Shown here: in pieces, positions 18,236-27,646 of the stretch | Layout of the letters: the number at the start of each line of letters is the position of its first letter | How positions within the stretch are numbered: position 1 is the stretch's first letter | Assembly: GCA_947503435.1 (NCBI GenBank) | Contig: CANNDL010000002.1 | Coordinates: 124,001 to 188,000 of the forward strand | Reading direction: 5' to 3' | Length of the DNA stretch: 64,000 nucleotides | Origin: an uncultured Kangiella sp. | GTDB taxonomy: Bacteria; Pseudomonadota; Gammaproteobacteria; Enterobacterales; Kangiellaceae | Notes under the pieces: model-generated | Seen by the model: only the letters and a program-made list of their open reading frames with translations | Told to the model about the DNA's origin: nothing | Database searches by the model: none | Translations under genes and position numbers: made by a program

Positions 18236-19021
18236 ATGCCTAGAATCATAGCAAAGCCAGACACTTTAAACGAAATAAATTCTAATTACGAACAAGCCGA
18301 ATTGAAGCAATCAGTATTCCTTAATTCAGTACCAAAATGTGGAACCCATTTGATTAAAAATATTATTAGAATGTTTGTGCCGGTCAGCCAACAATATGAT
18401 AAAGAGTTTATTCAGATTCCAATATTAAAAGACCACCTTGCTGCATTTAAAAACCCTACTCCTCAGCTAAGTTGGGGACACTTATTATTTTCCGATGAAT
18501 CTGCTTATGCCATGCATAATGTAAAACAAATTGTTGTAGTAAGAGATCCCTACGATTGGGTATTAGCAAGAACACGGTTCTTTTTGTCAGATTCATTTCA
18601 AGGGAATTTAGAGCACTTAAAAGGTGATGAGTTTACACTTGAACAAATCTACAACATGATGATTTTTGGCATTTATCAAAAAGCGCCAACTTTAAAAGAA
18701 ATATTTACTCATAATGGCGTTTCTTGGCTAGGAACTGGAGCTACCATCGTGAAATATGAAGATATGATTAAGCACTTGAAGGACATCGACAGTGATGAAT
18801 CAAAACACTATTTCCACAAGCTATTAAGCAATTGCGGTATTACTCCTCCAGAAGATTGGAAGGAAAGAGTTTTGGTTGGCTCAGATAGAAAACAAAGCGG
18901 TACTGCAAGGGAAAATTTGTATGGACAAAAATTCGATATTCCAAATGAATTACCTAATGAGCAAAAGGCTTTAGTAGATTACGCCGCTCCAGGCTTGAGA
19001 AAACTACTAGGTTACGAGTAA
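18236..19021 (+). CDS. Sulfotransferase-like protein
   Basis: 261 residues. Two PAPS-binding features of the sulfotransferase fold are visible: the 5'-phosphosulfate loop VFLNSVPKCGTHLIKN (P-loop-like PKxGTxxI) and the 3'-phosphate segment IVVVRDPYDWVLARTRFFLS (RDPxDxxxS-like). The late region contains GSDRKQSGTARENLYG. It is expected to transfer sulfate from PAPS to a hydroxyl or amine acceptor; the acceptor is unknown. It lies 3 bases upstream of the first halogenase and probably forms a transcript with both halogenases. Confidence 0.78.
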   Translation: MPRIIAKPDTLNEINSNYEQAELKQSVFLNSVPKCGTHLIKNIIRMFVPVSQQYDKEFIQIPILKDHLAAFKNPTPQLSWGHLLFSDESAYAMHNVKQIVVVRDPYDWVLARTRFFLSDSFQGNLEHLKGDEFTLEQIYNMMIFGIYQKAPTLKEIFTHNGVSWLGTGATIVKYEDMIKHLKDIDSDESKHYFHKLLSNCGITPPEDWKERVLVGSDRKQSGTARENLYGQKFDIPNELPNEQKALVDYAAPGLRKLLGYE

Positions 19022-19024
19022 ATT

Positions 19025-20659
19025 ATGGTTAAGCGTAAAGTTGCAATAGTGGGAGGTGGTTCTTCAGGCTGGATCGCTGCAGCATATTTACAAAAAGCCT
19101 TGAATGTTGATGGCCTAAATTCAAAAGTTGAAATCACTTTAGTTGAATCCCCAGATATCCCAAGGATTTCCGTGGGCGAGGCAACCATCCCTTCGATGCG
19201 CCATTTGTTAAAAGTCATTGACATTAATGAAGCCGAATTTATGAAGGCAACGGATGCAACTTTTAAGCAATCCATAAAATATACCAATTGGGTCAATAAG
19301 GATAACTCTTTCTATCATCACCCTTTTTCAAGAGTGCAAAAACAACCTTTAGATTTTTCTGCACAGGATTGGTTGGAATCAGATCAGGCTATTCCATTTA
19401 CGGAAACTTGTTCAGAACAACCTATAATTTGTGAGCTTGGACTAGCGCCTCTAATGCTCGGCGAGTGGCGATTAGGCGCCCCTTTGTCTTACGCGTACCA
19501 TATGAATGCTCAAAAGTTTGCTGATTACCTCCGAGATATATCAATACCCCGCGGAGTTCAACATATATTAGCCAATGTTACAGATGTTGATATGAATGCT
19601 GATGATAAAATCTCAGCTATCCATACAGACACTGGTGAAAAAATCATCGCCGATATTTATGTTGACTGCACAGGCTTCAGAGCCAAACTAATAGAAGAAA
19701 CACTTGGCGTTGACTGGGAAGACCATTCTCAATGGCTGCTTTGCGATCGTGCAATAACCATGCACATCCCTTATGAAGACCACTTCCCAGGCATGGTTCG
19801 ACCTTATACCACTGCGACAGCACTATCTAGCGGTTGGATTTGGGATATTCCCATGCAAAATAAAAGATCCATCGGCTATGTTCATTCGAGTGCTTTTATT
19901 TCTGAAGACGATGCCGAAAAAGAAATGCGAGCTTACCAAGGTGGCAACACTGAAAACTTAGATTCAAGAACTGTTTATTTTAAAGTTGGCAGAAGAAATC
20001 AAAACTGGAAAGGCAACTGTATTGCTATTGGGTTATCAGGCGGGTTTATCGAACCATTAGAATCAACTGGTTTATATCTTAGCGATCTTGGTACAGTCGC
20101 TTTAGCAGAACACTTCCCCTATTCTGATGGTGACATGGAGGCAATGGCCTTCAGATATAATCGAATACTGTCTAATCGCTTTTATGAAGTTTTAGACTTC
20201 ATTAACATGCACTACTGTTTGACTAAAAGAACAGACACTGAATTTTGGAAAGAAGTACAAAAACCCGAAAGAATTAATCCAAGATTAAAAGCTAAATTAG
20301 AATTCTGGAAAAATAGGCCTCCAACTAATGCAGACTTTGATGATCAGTGCTTTTTTCAACAACCAGAACATCAATATAACTTTGAATCTAAAGAGTTTGA
20401 CTTCCGTGCGCCTGTGGATACTGCAGCCTTGTGGAATCACGAGAGTTATGAGTGCATACTTTATGGAATGCATTTTAACTCAGAAAATTATGATGAATTA
20501 TATGGCAAGAATAGAAAACCCTTAAACGTTCATCCATACATTATCCAGAGATTACAAGCAGCACGACAATATATTCCTCCCCACCATATTTGGCTAAACA
20601 GGGTGCTAGGTATGAAACAATATCCTATGGCATATAAACCAGCAGGATGGGTTGCCTAA
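19025..20659 (+). CDS. Flavin-dependent tryptophan halogenase, copy 1
   Basis: 544 residues, the PrnA/RebH-type size. FAD-binding GGGSSGWIAAAYL is at the N terminus; PRISVGEATIPSMRHLL is next. The catalytic Lys is expected in ATFKQSIKYTNW, the halogenase motif is GWIWDIP, and the essential Glu lies in GGFIEPLESTGLYLS. All catalytic landmarks of the family are therefore present. It needs reduced flavin from a separate reductase not seen here. Members beside TonB receptors often have unknown, non-tryptophan substrates. The second copy starts at the stop codon of this one. Confidence 0.88.
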   Translation: MVKRKVAIVGGGSSGWIAAAYLQKALNVDGLNSKVEITLVESPDIPRISVGEATIPSMRHLLKVIDINEAEFMKATDATFKQSIKYTNWVNKDNSFYHHPFSRVQKQPLDFSAQDWLESDQAIPFTETCSEQPIICELGLAPLMLGEWRLGAPLSYAYHMNAQKFADYLRDISIPRGVQHILANVTDVDMNADDKISAIHTDTGEKIIADIYVDCTGFRAKLIEETLGVDWEDHSQWLLCDRAITMHIPYEDHFPGMVRPYTTATALSSGWIWDIPMQNKRSIGYVHSSAFISEDDAEKEMRAYQGGNTENLDSRTVYFKVGRRNQNWKGNCIAIGLSGGFIEPLESTGLYLSDLGTVALAEHFPYSDGDMEAMAFRYNRILSNRFYEVLDFINMHYCLTKRTDTEFWKEVQKPERINPRLKAKLEFWKNRPPTNADFDDQCFFQQPEHQYNFESKEFDFRAPVDTAALWNHESYECILYGMHFNSENYDELYGKNRKPLNVHPYIIQRLQAARQYIPPHHIWLNRVLGMKQYPMAYKPAGWVA

Positions 20660-22287
20660 TGCATAAAAAGAAAATAGTAATTGTCGGCGGCGGTTCTTCT
20701 GGCTGGATGGCCGCAGCATACCTGAATGGTTATTTAAATAGAAATGGCAATAAACCTAAAGTTGAAATTGAGCTTGTAGAATCACCTGACATTCCTCGGA
20801 TTTCTGTTGGTGAAGCAACCGTTTTATCGATTCGTCACTTTTTATCGGTGGTAGGCATTGATGAGCAAGAGTTTCTAAAGAAAACCGATGGTTCTTTTAA
20901 GCAAGCAATTAAATATTCTAATTGGCTAAGAAATGATGGTAGCTCTTATTACCATCCTTTTAATCGATATAATTCAGACAATGTTGATAGAGTCATTGAA
21001 AAATGGTTAGCAACCGATCGCAGTATTCCTTTTGTTAATTACTGCACAGCGCAAGCAGATATTTGCGATTTAGCATTATCACCTAACATGCTAGGTGATT
21101 GGGATATGGGCGCGCGCTTTAGCTACGCCTATCATATGAATGCACAAAAATTTGCGGACATGCTAAGAGATATATCCGTGCAGCGAGGTGTTAAACATAC
21201 ACTTGCAAATGTCACAAAAGTGAAGCTGAAAGATAATGGTTATATTGACCATTTGAATACAGATCTTGAACAAGATATTCATGGAGATATGTTTGTAGAT
21301 TGCACTGGATTTAGAGCAAAGCTGATTGAAGAAGCTCAAGAAGTTAAATGGGAAGATTGTTCTAAATGGTTATTATGTGATCGAGCAATCACCATGCATG
21401 TTCCCTATGACAAACACTATCCAGGAATGGTTAGACCTTATACAACCGCAACAGCACTTTCCAATGGTTGGATCTGGGACATACCGATGCAAAACCAGCG
21501 CTCCATTGGTTACGTTCATTCGAGTAGCTTTATCGAACAAGATGCAGCAGAGAAAGAAATGCGAGATTATCAGGGCGGCAATACTGATGATTTAAATTCA
21601 AGAACCGTGTTCTTTAAAGTGGGAAAAAGAGAACAAGCTTGGAAAGGAAACTGTGTTGCCATAGGCTTATCAAACAGCTTTATTGAGCCTTTGGAATCAA
21701 CTGGCTTATATTTGAGTGACTTGGGTTCTATTATGTTGGCACAGCACTTCCCATTTGATGATAATCAGATGGAAGCCATGGCATTTAGGTACAACCGCAT
21801 TATGTCTAACAAATTTTATGAAGTGTTAGATTTTATTAATATGCACTACTGCTTATCTCAACGAACCGATACAGAGTTTTGGAAGACGGTTCAATCTGAA
21901 GAGCATATTACAGATCGACTCAAAGCAAAATTTGAATATTGGAATAAAAAGCCCCCTTCTCCTTTTGATTTTGAAGATCAAAACTTTAACGGTTTAAATT
22001 ACGCGCCTAGCCATGCAAGCTCTACGTTAATTGATAGTAGGAATCCTGTTGATACAGCTGGCATTTGGGGTCATGTAAATTATCAATGGATTTTATATAG
22101 CATGGAGTTTGAGAATCGATTTGGTAATACCCTAAATGAAAATGCCATGAAAACTCAACGTCCGCAAGAAATCCTTAACCGCTTAGCAATGGCCAAACAA
22201 AAGCTGCCTACTCATGCCGAATGGCTTCAGAAAAAAATTGGTATGCAGGACTACCCTACAGCATATAAGCCGGCAGGCTGGGTTTAA
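20659..22287 (+). CDS. Flavin-dependent tryptophan halogenase, copy 2
   Basis: About 542 residues and clearly homologous to the preceding gene along its whole length. I take the ATG at 20659, which overlaps the stop of copy 1 as TAATG; an in-frame ATG at 20647 lies inside copy 1. Motifs are intact: GGGSSGWMAAAYL, GSFKQAIKYSNW with the candidate catalytic Lys, GWIWDIPMQ, and SFIEPLESTGLYLS. The pair looks like an older tandem duplication, since many residues differ between copies while motifs are kept; the two enzymes may act on different positions or form a heteromer. Confidence 0.88.
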   Translation: MHKKKIVIVGGGSSGWMAAAYLNGYLNRNGNKPKVEIELVESPDIPRISVGEATVLSIRHFLSVVGIDEQEFLKKTDGSFKQAIKYSNWLRNDGSSYYHPFNRYNSDNVDRVIEKWLATDRSIPFVNYCTAQADICDLALSPNMLGDWDMGARFSYAYHMNAQKFADMLRDISVQRGVKHTLANVTKVKLKDNGYIDHLNTDLEQDIHGDMFVDCTGFRAKLIEEAQEVKWEDCSKWLLCDRAITMHVPYDKHYPGMVRPYTTATALSNGWIWDIPMQNQRSIGYVHSSSFIEQDAAEKEMRDYQGGNTDDLNSRTVFFKVGKREQAWKGNCVAIGLSNSFIEPLESTGLYLSDLGSIMLAQHFPFDDNQMEAMAFRYNRIMSNKFYEVLDFINMHYCLSQRTDTEFWKTVQSEEHITDRLKAKFEYWNKKPPSPFDFEDQNFNGLNYAPSHASSTLIDSRNPVDTAGIWGHVNYQWILYSMEFENRFGNTLNENAMKTQRPQEILNRLAMAKQKLPTHAEWLQKKIGMQDYPTAYKPAGWV

Positions 22288-22310
22288 AAGGCGCATTAAG
22301 CGCCTTTATT
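22285..22310 (+). terminator. Terminator after the halogenase pair
   Basis: AAAAGGCGC-ATTAA-GCGCCTTTATT right at the stop codon; good stem, short T run. Confidence 0.7.
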
Positions 22311-22390
22311 AATTTTTGAAACAATTAAAATCTAGAACTCAAGCAAAGCCTTTGTTATCCTCAGTTAGTTTTTAATGAATGGGGATATCG

Positions 22391-24565
22391 ATGAATATCA
22401 AACTACTTTCTATAGTGACGGCATTGACGCTAGCACTAACTGCTTGCGACAATGCCGAGCAGGTACAGACTCCTGCAAAACCTGAAACACAGATCATAAA
22501 ACCAGTAGAGCAAAAGCCTACAGAAATTAAAGTCGAAGCACCTCTAGCAACTGATGAAGATCCTTACATCTGGCTTGAAGAAGTTGAGGGAGAGAAAGCT
22601 TTAGCCTGGGTTGAAGAGAACAACAAAGTGTCTTTAGGATATCTGAAAGGACAAGATCTTTATAAAGAACTTTATGAGAAAAATCTTAAAGTTTATGATT
22701 CAGATGAGCGAATCCCTTATGTTGGCCAAATGGGCGACTACTTCTATAACTTTTGGCGTGATGCAACTAATCAACGTGGTTTATGGCGTCGTACTACTTT
22801 AGCAGAGTACAAGAAAGACAACCCGAAATGGGAAGTAATATTAGATCTAGATAAGTTAGCTGAAGCTGAAGGCGAAAACTGGGTTTATAAAGGCTCTAAC
22901 TGCTTATATCCAGAGTATAAGCGCTGCTTGTTAAACCTTTCTCGTGGCGGTGCTGATGCAACTGTAGTACGTGAATTTGATATTCCTAGTAAGTCATTTG
23001 TAGAAAAAGGCTTTTATTTACCAGAAGCCAAATCGCAAGTAAATTGGATCGACTTAGATACAGTTTATGTTGGTACAGATTTTGGCGATGGTAGCATGAC
23101 AGATTCTGGTTATGCTCGTATTGTTAAAGAGTGGAAGCGTGGCGAACCATTAGAAAAAGCCAAGACTATTTTTGAAGGTGAAAAAGAAAACGTTTGGGTT
23201 GCTGCTTTTGTTGCTCATGATAAAGACAAGTCTTATAAGTTAATCTATCAAGGTTTAACTTTTTATACTTCCGATATCTTTTTAGTAACAGACGATGGTT
23301 TGAAAAAACTAAATCGCCCGCAGGATAGCTCATTCTCAGGCATCAGCAATGAGCAGATGTTATTAGAGTTGAAAACTGACTGGACTGTAAATGGTAAAAC
23401 TTACCCTCAAGCTGCCCTACTTTCACAAAACATTGATGACTATTTAGATGGTAAAACTAACTTTACTGAAGTTTTAGTTCCAGATAACAGCACTTCAATT
23501 TCTGGCGTATCGACTACTAAAGATTACATCCTTATCAATACACTAAAAGACGTTGCTAGCGAACTTTATCGTTACCAATTTAAAGGTGGCAAATGGTCAA
23601 ATGAAAAAGTTAATATGCCAGATTTAGGTGCTATTTCTGTTACGGGTTCTAGCGATGAGCACAACAACTTCTTCGTTAACTACAATAACTTCTTAACGCC
23701 AAGCAGTTTGTACTACTTTGATGAAGCCACAAACAAAGCAAGCGTATTAAAGAGCTTACCGGCATTCTTTGACGCAAGTCCTTATAAAGTTGAGCAAAAA
23801 TTTGCTAAGGCCAAAGATGGTACTAAGATTCCTTACTTCTTAGTAATGCACAAAGACACAGAATATAACGGTAAAAACCCTACTCTACTTTATGGTTATG
23901 GTGGCTTCGAAGTTTCTCTTCGTCCTAGTTATTCAGCGACGATTGGCATGGATTGGTTAGAGCAAGGCGGTGTTTATGCTCTGGCAAACATCCGTGGCGG
24001 TGGCGAATACGGTCCAAGATGGCACCAAGCAGCGCTAAAGAAAAATCGACATATTGCATTCACCGACTTCATCACCGTTGGTGAAGATTTAGTAGCAAGC
24101 AAAATCACATCACCTAAACATTTAGGTATTCGTGGCGGTTCGAATGGCGGTTTATTAGTAGGTACTGTCGCTACTATGCGCCCTGATTTGTTTAACGCTG
24201 TAGTTTGCCAAGTTCCTTTATTAGACATGAAGCGCTTTAATCAGCTTTTAGCTGGTGCTAGTTGGATGGGTGAATATGGTAACCCTGATAATGAAGACGA
24301 GTGGGAATACATTAAAACTTATTCTCCATACCATAATGTGGATAAAGACACACAATACCCAAAAATCTTCTTTACCACTTCTACTCGAGATGACCGTGTT
24401 CACCCTGGACATGCTCGTAAAATGGTAGCCTTAATGCAAGAGCAAGGTCACGATGTTTTATATTATGAAAATACCGAAGGTGGTCATGGTGGTGCTTCAA
24501 ACAATAAGCAAAGCGCAAGCTTGAACGCCTTAATCTACACCTATTTAGCGGATCAATTAAAATAA
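22391..24565 (+). CDS. Lipoprotein prolyl oligopeptidase (S9A family)
   Basis: About 724 residues. The ATG at 22391 is preferred: GGGG lies 6 bases upstream and it begins a lipoprotein signal ending LALTACDN. An N-terminal beta-propeller (from DEDPYIWLEEVEGEKALAWV) precedes the peptidase domain, whose triad is visible: nucleophile Ser in GIRGGSNGGLLVG, Asp in STRDDRVHPGHA and His in TEGGHGGASN. It should cleave short peptides after proline in the periplasm or at the cell surface. A terminator follows. Confidence 0.92.
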   Translation: MNIKLLSIVTALTLALTACDNAEQVQTPAKPETQIIKPVEQKPTEIKVEAPLATDEDPYIWLEEVEGEKALAWVEENNKVSLGYLKGQDLYKELYEKNLKVYDSDERIPYVGQMGDYFYNFWRDATNQRGLWRRTTLAEYKKDNPKWEVILDLDKLAEAEGENWVYKGSNCLYPEYKRCLLNLSRGGADATVVREFDIPSKSFVEKGFYLPEAKSQVNWIDLDTVYVGTDFGDGSMTDSGYARIVKEWKRGEPLEKAKTIFEGEKENVWVAAFVAHDKDKSYKLIYQGLTFYTSDIFLVTDDGLKKLNRPQDSSFSGISNEQMLLELKTDWTVNGKTYPQAALLSQNIDDYLDGKTNFTEVLVPDNSTSISGVSTTKDYILINTLKDVASELYRYQFKGGKWSNEKVNMPDLGAISVTGSSDEHNNFFVNYNNFLTPSSLYYFDEATNKASVLKSLPAFFDASPYKVEQKFAKAKDGTKIPYFLVMHKDTEYNGKNPTLLYGYGGFEVSLRPSYSATIGMDWLEQGGVYALANIRGGGEYGPRWHQAALKKNRHIAFTDFITVGEDLVASKITSPKHLGIRGGSNGGLLVGTVATMRPDLFNAVVCQVPLLDMKRFNQLLAGASWMGEYGNPDNEDEWEYIKTYSPYHNVDKDTQYPKIFFTTSTRDDRVHPGHARKMVALMQEQGHDVLYYENTEGGHGGASNNKQSASLNALIYTYLADQLK

Positions 24566-24584
24566 ACATATTACACCAATACCT

Positions 24585-24607
24585 AAGGGCGCTTCGGCGC
24601 CCTTTTC
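24585..24607 (+). terminator. Intrinsic terminator after prolyl oligopeptidase
   Basis: AAGGGCGC-TTCG-GCGCCCTT with a UUCG tetraloop and T run. Confidence 0.85.
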
Positions 24608-24741
24608 TTATTTAAAGCGTTATAAATAGATGATATTCCTGAAGTTTCTTGTTTATTCCTGTATATTCCCCACTATTCAACTTCCTATTCTTTAAGCTTT
24701 TTTCAACAATTTAGAGGTCAACAAAACAAATGGAGAACAAA

Positions 24742-25470
24742 ATGACCCTTGGTGAAAAATTAAGAACCTTACGCGCTATTAGCGGCTGGACTCAACCAGA
24801 GTGCGCAGAAAGAATTGGCATTGAGCAGTCTTATTTATCAAAACTTGAAAATGATAAAAGCATTCCTTCGGCTGAAATATTTGATGCACTTTGTGCTGCT
24901 TATAAGGTCAGTCCTGATGAGGTTATCAAAGATTTAGATAAAGCCTATGTACGTAAAAATTTAATGCATATCCCTATCGTATCAGCTTCAGCTAGTGGAA
25001 ACACTGAAAATATCAAGCGCAAGAGAAAAGGCACAGTTATACTCTGCTCAACATTTATATTAGTTGCATTATTATTCTTTTTCATTAGTTATTTAGAGCT
25101 ATTGTCAAGCAACCAAAGATACGAGTACCATTCATTGGGTGTGGATTTTAAGCACGAAATTAATAGGTGCTTAAAAACGAGAAAAAAAGATGAGTGCTAC
25201 ATTAAATATACTGGAGAATATGACTCTACCCCTACACCGTTTAAGGATAGCCATAATTGGATTCCCGACAGTTTCATTACAACTAAGTTTCAAGGTAGGG
25301 CAATTCATAAAGAGCTACCCGAAGGATTTCGCGATTACCACGTAAAAAAACTTGATGACAAACGCTCTTTAGTAAACTCTCTATTTATGATTTTAAGTGT
25401 ATTTATGGCCGCGCTCGGAGTTCTAGGTTTAATAGTCGAAGCCCGCTTTTATCAAATCGATAAACAATAA
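24742..25470 (+). CDS. Membrane-anchored XRE-family regulator
   Basis: About 242 residues. I choose the ATG at 24742 because GGAG lies 6 bases before it; an ATG at 24730 is possible. Residues about 1-60 form a Cro/CI-type helix-turn-helix (LGEKLRTLRAISGWTQPECA, QSYLSKLENDKSIPS). Two hydrophobic segments follow: near residue 95-115 (VILCSTFILVALLFFFISYL) and near the C terminus (SLFMILSVFMAALGVLGLIV), with about 90 residues between them that should face the periplasm. This suggests a one-component sensor controlling unknown targets. No neighbour points to its signal. Confidence 0.75.
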   Translation: MTLGEKLRTLRAISGWTQPECAERIGIEQSYLSKLENDKSIPSAEIFDALCAAYKVSPDEVIKDLDKAYVRKNLMHIPIVSASASGNTENIKRKRKGTVILCSTFILVALLFFFISYLELLSSNQRYEYHSLGVDFKHEINRCLKTRKKDECYIKYTGEYDSTPTPFKDSHNWIPDSFITTKFQGRAIHKELPEGFRDYHVKKLDDKRSLVNSLFMILSVFMAALGVLGLIVEARFYQIDKQ

Positions 25471-25481
25471 TTTTATAGAAA

Positions 25482-25515
25482 CAAAAAGCCGCTTACATTT
25501 CTGTAGCGGCTTTCT
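25482..25515. terminator. Bidirectional terminator
   Basis: AAAAAGCCGCTTACA and TGTAGCGGCTTTCTT form a strong stem with one bulged T. It lies between the XRE gene (plus) and the first tRNA-Lys (minus) and can serve both. Confidence 0.75.
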
Positions 25516-25522
25516 TAAATAG

Positions 25523-25598
25523 TGGTGGGTTGCACAGGAATCGAACCTGTGACCACCTGATTAAAAGTCAGATGCTCTACCGACTGAGCTAGCAACCC
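25523..25598 (-). tRNA. tRNA-Lys (anticodon TTT), copy 1
   Basis: A 76-base cloverleaf: acceptor GGGTTGC / GCAACCC, discriminator A, encoded CCA; D arm GCTC-AGTCGGTA-GAGC; anticodon stem TCTGA / TCAGG-type with loop CTTTTAA giving anticodon TTT; T loop GTTCGATTC. Sequence-identical to the copy at 26663-26738. Confidence 0.95.
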
Positions 25599-25631
25599 AT
25601 TGTTGAAGTGCTGAATGACTCAACGGCGCGT

Positions 25632-25659
25632 ATAATACCGATAAATTAAAAAAAAACAA
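25632..25659 (-). promoter_or_regulatory. Promoter of tRNA-Lys copy 1
   Basis: On the minus strand -35 TTGTTT (25654-25659), 16-base spacer, -10 TATTAT (25632-25637), followed by a GC-rich discriminator ACGCGCC typical of stable-RNA promoters. A small leader hairpin (GTTGAGT ... ACTTCAAC) lies between it and the tRNA. Confidence 0.65.
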
Positions 25660-25750
25660 GCAATTTTCTATCGATTTTAGCTACAGCTTGATTTTGACTA
25701 AAAAAACACCATTTATATGGGCATAACCTAATCCAAGATGGATCAATACC

Positions 25751-26620
25751 ATGAAAAAAGTTATCGATATTGTCTCTGCTCCCGCCAAACACTGGGTTGG
25801 CGATGCCTTTCATGTCAGTTCATTATTTAGCTATACCACTCATGGTGAAGCATTAAGCCCCTTTTTGCTATTAGACCATGCCGCTCCAAAGTCTTTCGAG
25901 CCTTCAAGCCACAAACGTGGTGTTGGAGAACACCCACATCGAGGTTTTGAGACTGTTACCATTGTTTATCAAGGAGAAGTCGAACATAAAGACTCAACGG
26001 GCGCAGGTGGTGTCATTGGTCCAGGTGATGTCCAGTGGATGACAGCCGGTAGCGGTATTATGCATGAAGAGTTTCTATCCTCTAATTTCAATGAAAGAGG
26101 TGGTGAAATAGAAATGGTGCAATTATGGGTAAATTTGCCTGCTAAGGATAAAATGACCCAGCCTAAGTACCAAGATATTCAATCAAACCAGATCCCTGCT
26201 ATTGGATTAAAACATGATGCCGGTAACTTAAGACTAATAGCTGGCGAATATGGTTCTGAAACAGGACCTGCTAGTACATTTACTCCATTACAAGTCATGG
26301 ACTTAAAGCTAGATGCTGGGAAAACTACCAATTTAAAGATGAATGAGGGTTGGACTGGAGCAATTATATCGTTATCAGGCACAGTCGAAATTAACTCTGA
26401 GTCAATCATTCGTGAACATCAAATGGCCGTTCTTGATAAGTCAGGTACAGAAGTAATCATAGAGGCAAATAACGAAGCTAAGTTACTAATTCTGAGTGGC
26501 GATCCTATTAACGAACCCATTGCTGGATACGGGCCTTTTGTTATGAATACTCAGGAAGAGATCAGGCAGACCCTAGAAGATTTTCGTAATGGTGGTTTTG
26601 AAAATATAGATAAATCTTAA
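25751..26620 (+). CDS. Pirin family protein
   Basis: A 289-residue bicupin. The N-terminal cupin contains the metal-binding signature GEHPHRGFETVTIVYQGEVEH and the second His/Glu group in GSGIMHEEFL. The C-terminal region (EPIAGYGPFVMNTQEEIRQT) is typical of the family. Some relatives show quercetin dioxygenase activity; the physiological role is unknown. It lies between two identical tRNA-Lys genes in the opposite orientation and is followed by a strong terminator. Confidence 0.9.
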   Translation: MKKVIDIVSAPAKHWVGDAFHVSSLFSYTTHGEALSPFLLLDHAAPKSFEPSSHKRGVGEHPHRGFETVTIVYQGEVEHKDSTGAGGVIGPGDVQWMTAGSGIMHEEFLSSNFNERGGEIEMVQLWVNLPAKDKMTQPKYQDIQSNQIPAIGLKHDAGNLRLIAGEYGSETGPASTFTPLQVMDLKLDAGKTTNLKMNEGWTGAIISLSGTVEINSESIIREHQMAVLDKSGTEVIIEANNEAKLLILSGDPINEPIAGYGPFVMNTQEEIRQTLEDFRNGGFENIDKS

Positions 26621-26624
26621 ACAT

Positions 26625-26655
26625 AAAAAAGCCGCATCAAATGATGCGGCTTTTT
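26625..26655. terminator. Bidirectional terminator between pirin and tRNA-Lys
   Basis: AAAAAGCCGCATCA / TGATGCGGCTTTTT, a perfect 14-bp stem with a 2-base AA centre, directly after the pirin stop codon. Confidence 0.85.
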
Positions 26656-26662
26656 AGAAGAA

Positions 26663-26738
26663 TGGTGGGTTGCACAGGAATCGAACCTGTGACCACCTGA
26701 TTAAAAGTCAGATGCTCTACCGACTGAGCTAGCAACCC
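26663..26738 (-). tRNA. tRNA-Lys (anticodon TTT), copy 2
   Basis: Identical over all 76 bases to the copy at 25523-25598, with encoded CCA and anticodon TTT. It has its own promoter and terminator, so the two are independent units. Confidence 0.95.
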
Positions 26739-26790
26739 ATTGATTTTTAAAGCTTCTCTGCTTCCAAGACTCAGTCTTGGTAAGGCGTGT

Positions 26791-26818
26791 ATAATACTGT
26801 TTTTCGGGAAAAATACAA
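26791..26818 (-). promoter_or_regulatory. Promoter of tRNA-Lys copy 2
   Basis: Minus-strand -35 TTGTAT (26813-26818), 16-base spacer, -10 TATTAT (26791-26796), discriminator ACACGCC. Between promoter and tRNA the perfect hairpin CCAAGACT-C-AGTCTTGG lies at 26764-26780. Confidence 0.65.
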
Positions 26819-26950
26819 CCCTATTGAACGAAAAAATAGCCTCTCTACGAACAAATTTTTGTTATTCCTGAGGAATATTAGGAATCAATTTGACACTAAT
26901 ATATAAAAATAAATAACTTAATGGCAAATCAATAAATTAATGGAACCTCA

Positions 26951-27640
26951 ATGTTAAAAATAATAAGTGTAATATTTATGACGTTGGCCTTCTCAGCATC
27001 GCTTCAAGCAGCTGAAAAGTCGAAACTTTACATTCCTAATGACGATGATATTCAGCTCGTCGAAAAGCTATACAAAAGCCAAGAATTCTCGAAAGCTATT
27101 GATGTATATGAAAAGTTAGCTAAGGCTGGAGACAGCTATTCGCAATATAAGTTATCTATCATGCTCTTATTAGGCCAAGGCACCGATCAGAACGATATCA
27201 AAGCTTATGCATGGGCATTTCTTGCCAAAAGTTCTAAACAAAAGTCATTTGTAGACTATTTTAATCAACTGGATGAAAGTATTGAACAAGCGAATAGAGA
27301 TGAATTTGAAAATGCTGCTTTCGAATTATACGAAAAGTACAATGACTTGGCTGTATCGAATCGATTTTTAAAACATTTAAAAGAAGAGTTTCCAAAATGT
27401 ACTGGTAGTCGTTTAAGGAGTATCTCAGCTTGCAACAAGGTTAGAGTAATGTGCGATGGTTACTTCGGAGAAGGAAAAGATAAGCGTTATCTGCTCACTA
27501 GAGAGTCATGTAAAGATTTTCTTGTAAAAATTCATCCTGATAATCTTAAGGCATTAAAAACGTCTATTGATAAAATGCAAGATCGAATTGATATGTTAAA
27601 GCAACGTAAAGGCAGAGTTACAGTTTCAGAAGATACCTAA
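26951..27640 (+). CDS. Exported Sel1-like repeat protein
   Basis: 229 residues with a signal peptide (IFMTLAFSASLQAAEKS). Residues about 35-85 carry TPR/Sel1-like repeats (AIDVYEKLAKAGDSYSQYKL, SIMLLLGQGTDQNDIKAYAW). The C-terminal half is helical and has four cysteines (PKCTG, SACNK, VMCDG, ESCKD). Sel1 repeats mediate protein contacts; no partner is evident. A hairpin follows the stop codon. Confidence 0.65.
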   Translation: MLKIISVIFMTLAFSASLQAAEKSKLYIPNDDDIQLVEKLYKSQEFSKAIDVYEKLAKAGDSYSQYKLSIMLLLGQGTDQNDIKAYAWAFLAKSSKQKSFVDYFNQLDESIEQANRDEFENAAFELYEKYNDLAVSNRFLKHLKEEFPKCTGSRLRSISACNKVRVMCDGYFGEGKDKRYLLTRESCKDFLVKIHPDNLKALKTSIDKMQDRIDMLKQRKGRVTVSEDT

Positions 27641-27646
27641 CAAGAT

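Noticed and set aside
25523-26738. The two tRNA-Lys copies as attachment-site duplication from an integrated element
   Set aside because: Each copy is a full tRNA with its own promoter and terminator, and the DNA between holds only a pirin gene without an integrase; simple duplication is more likely.
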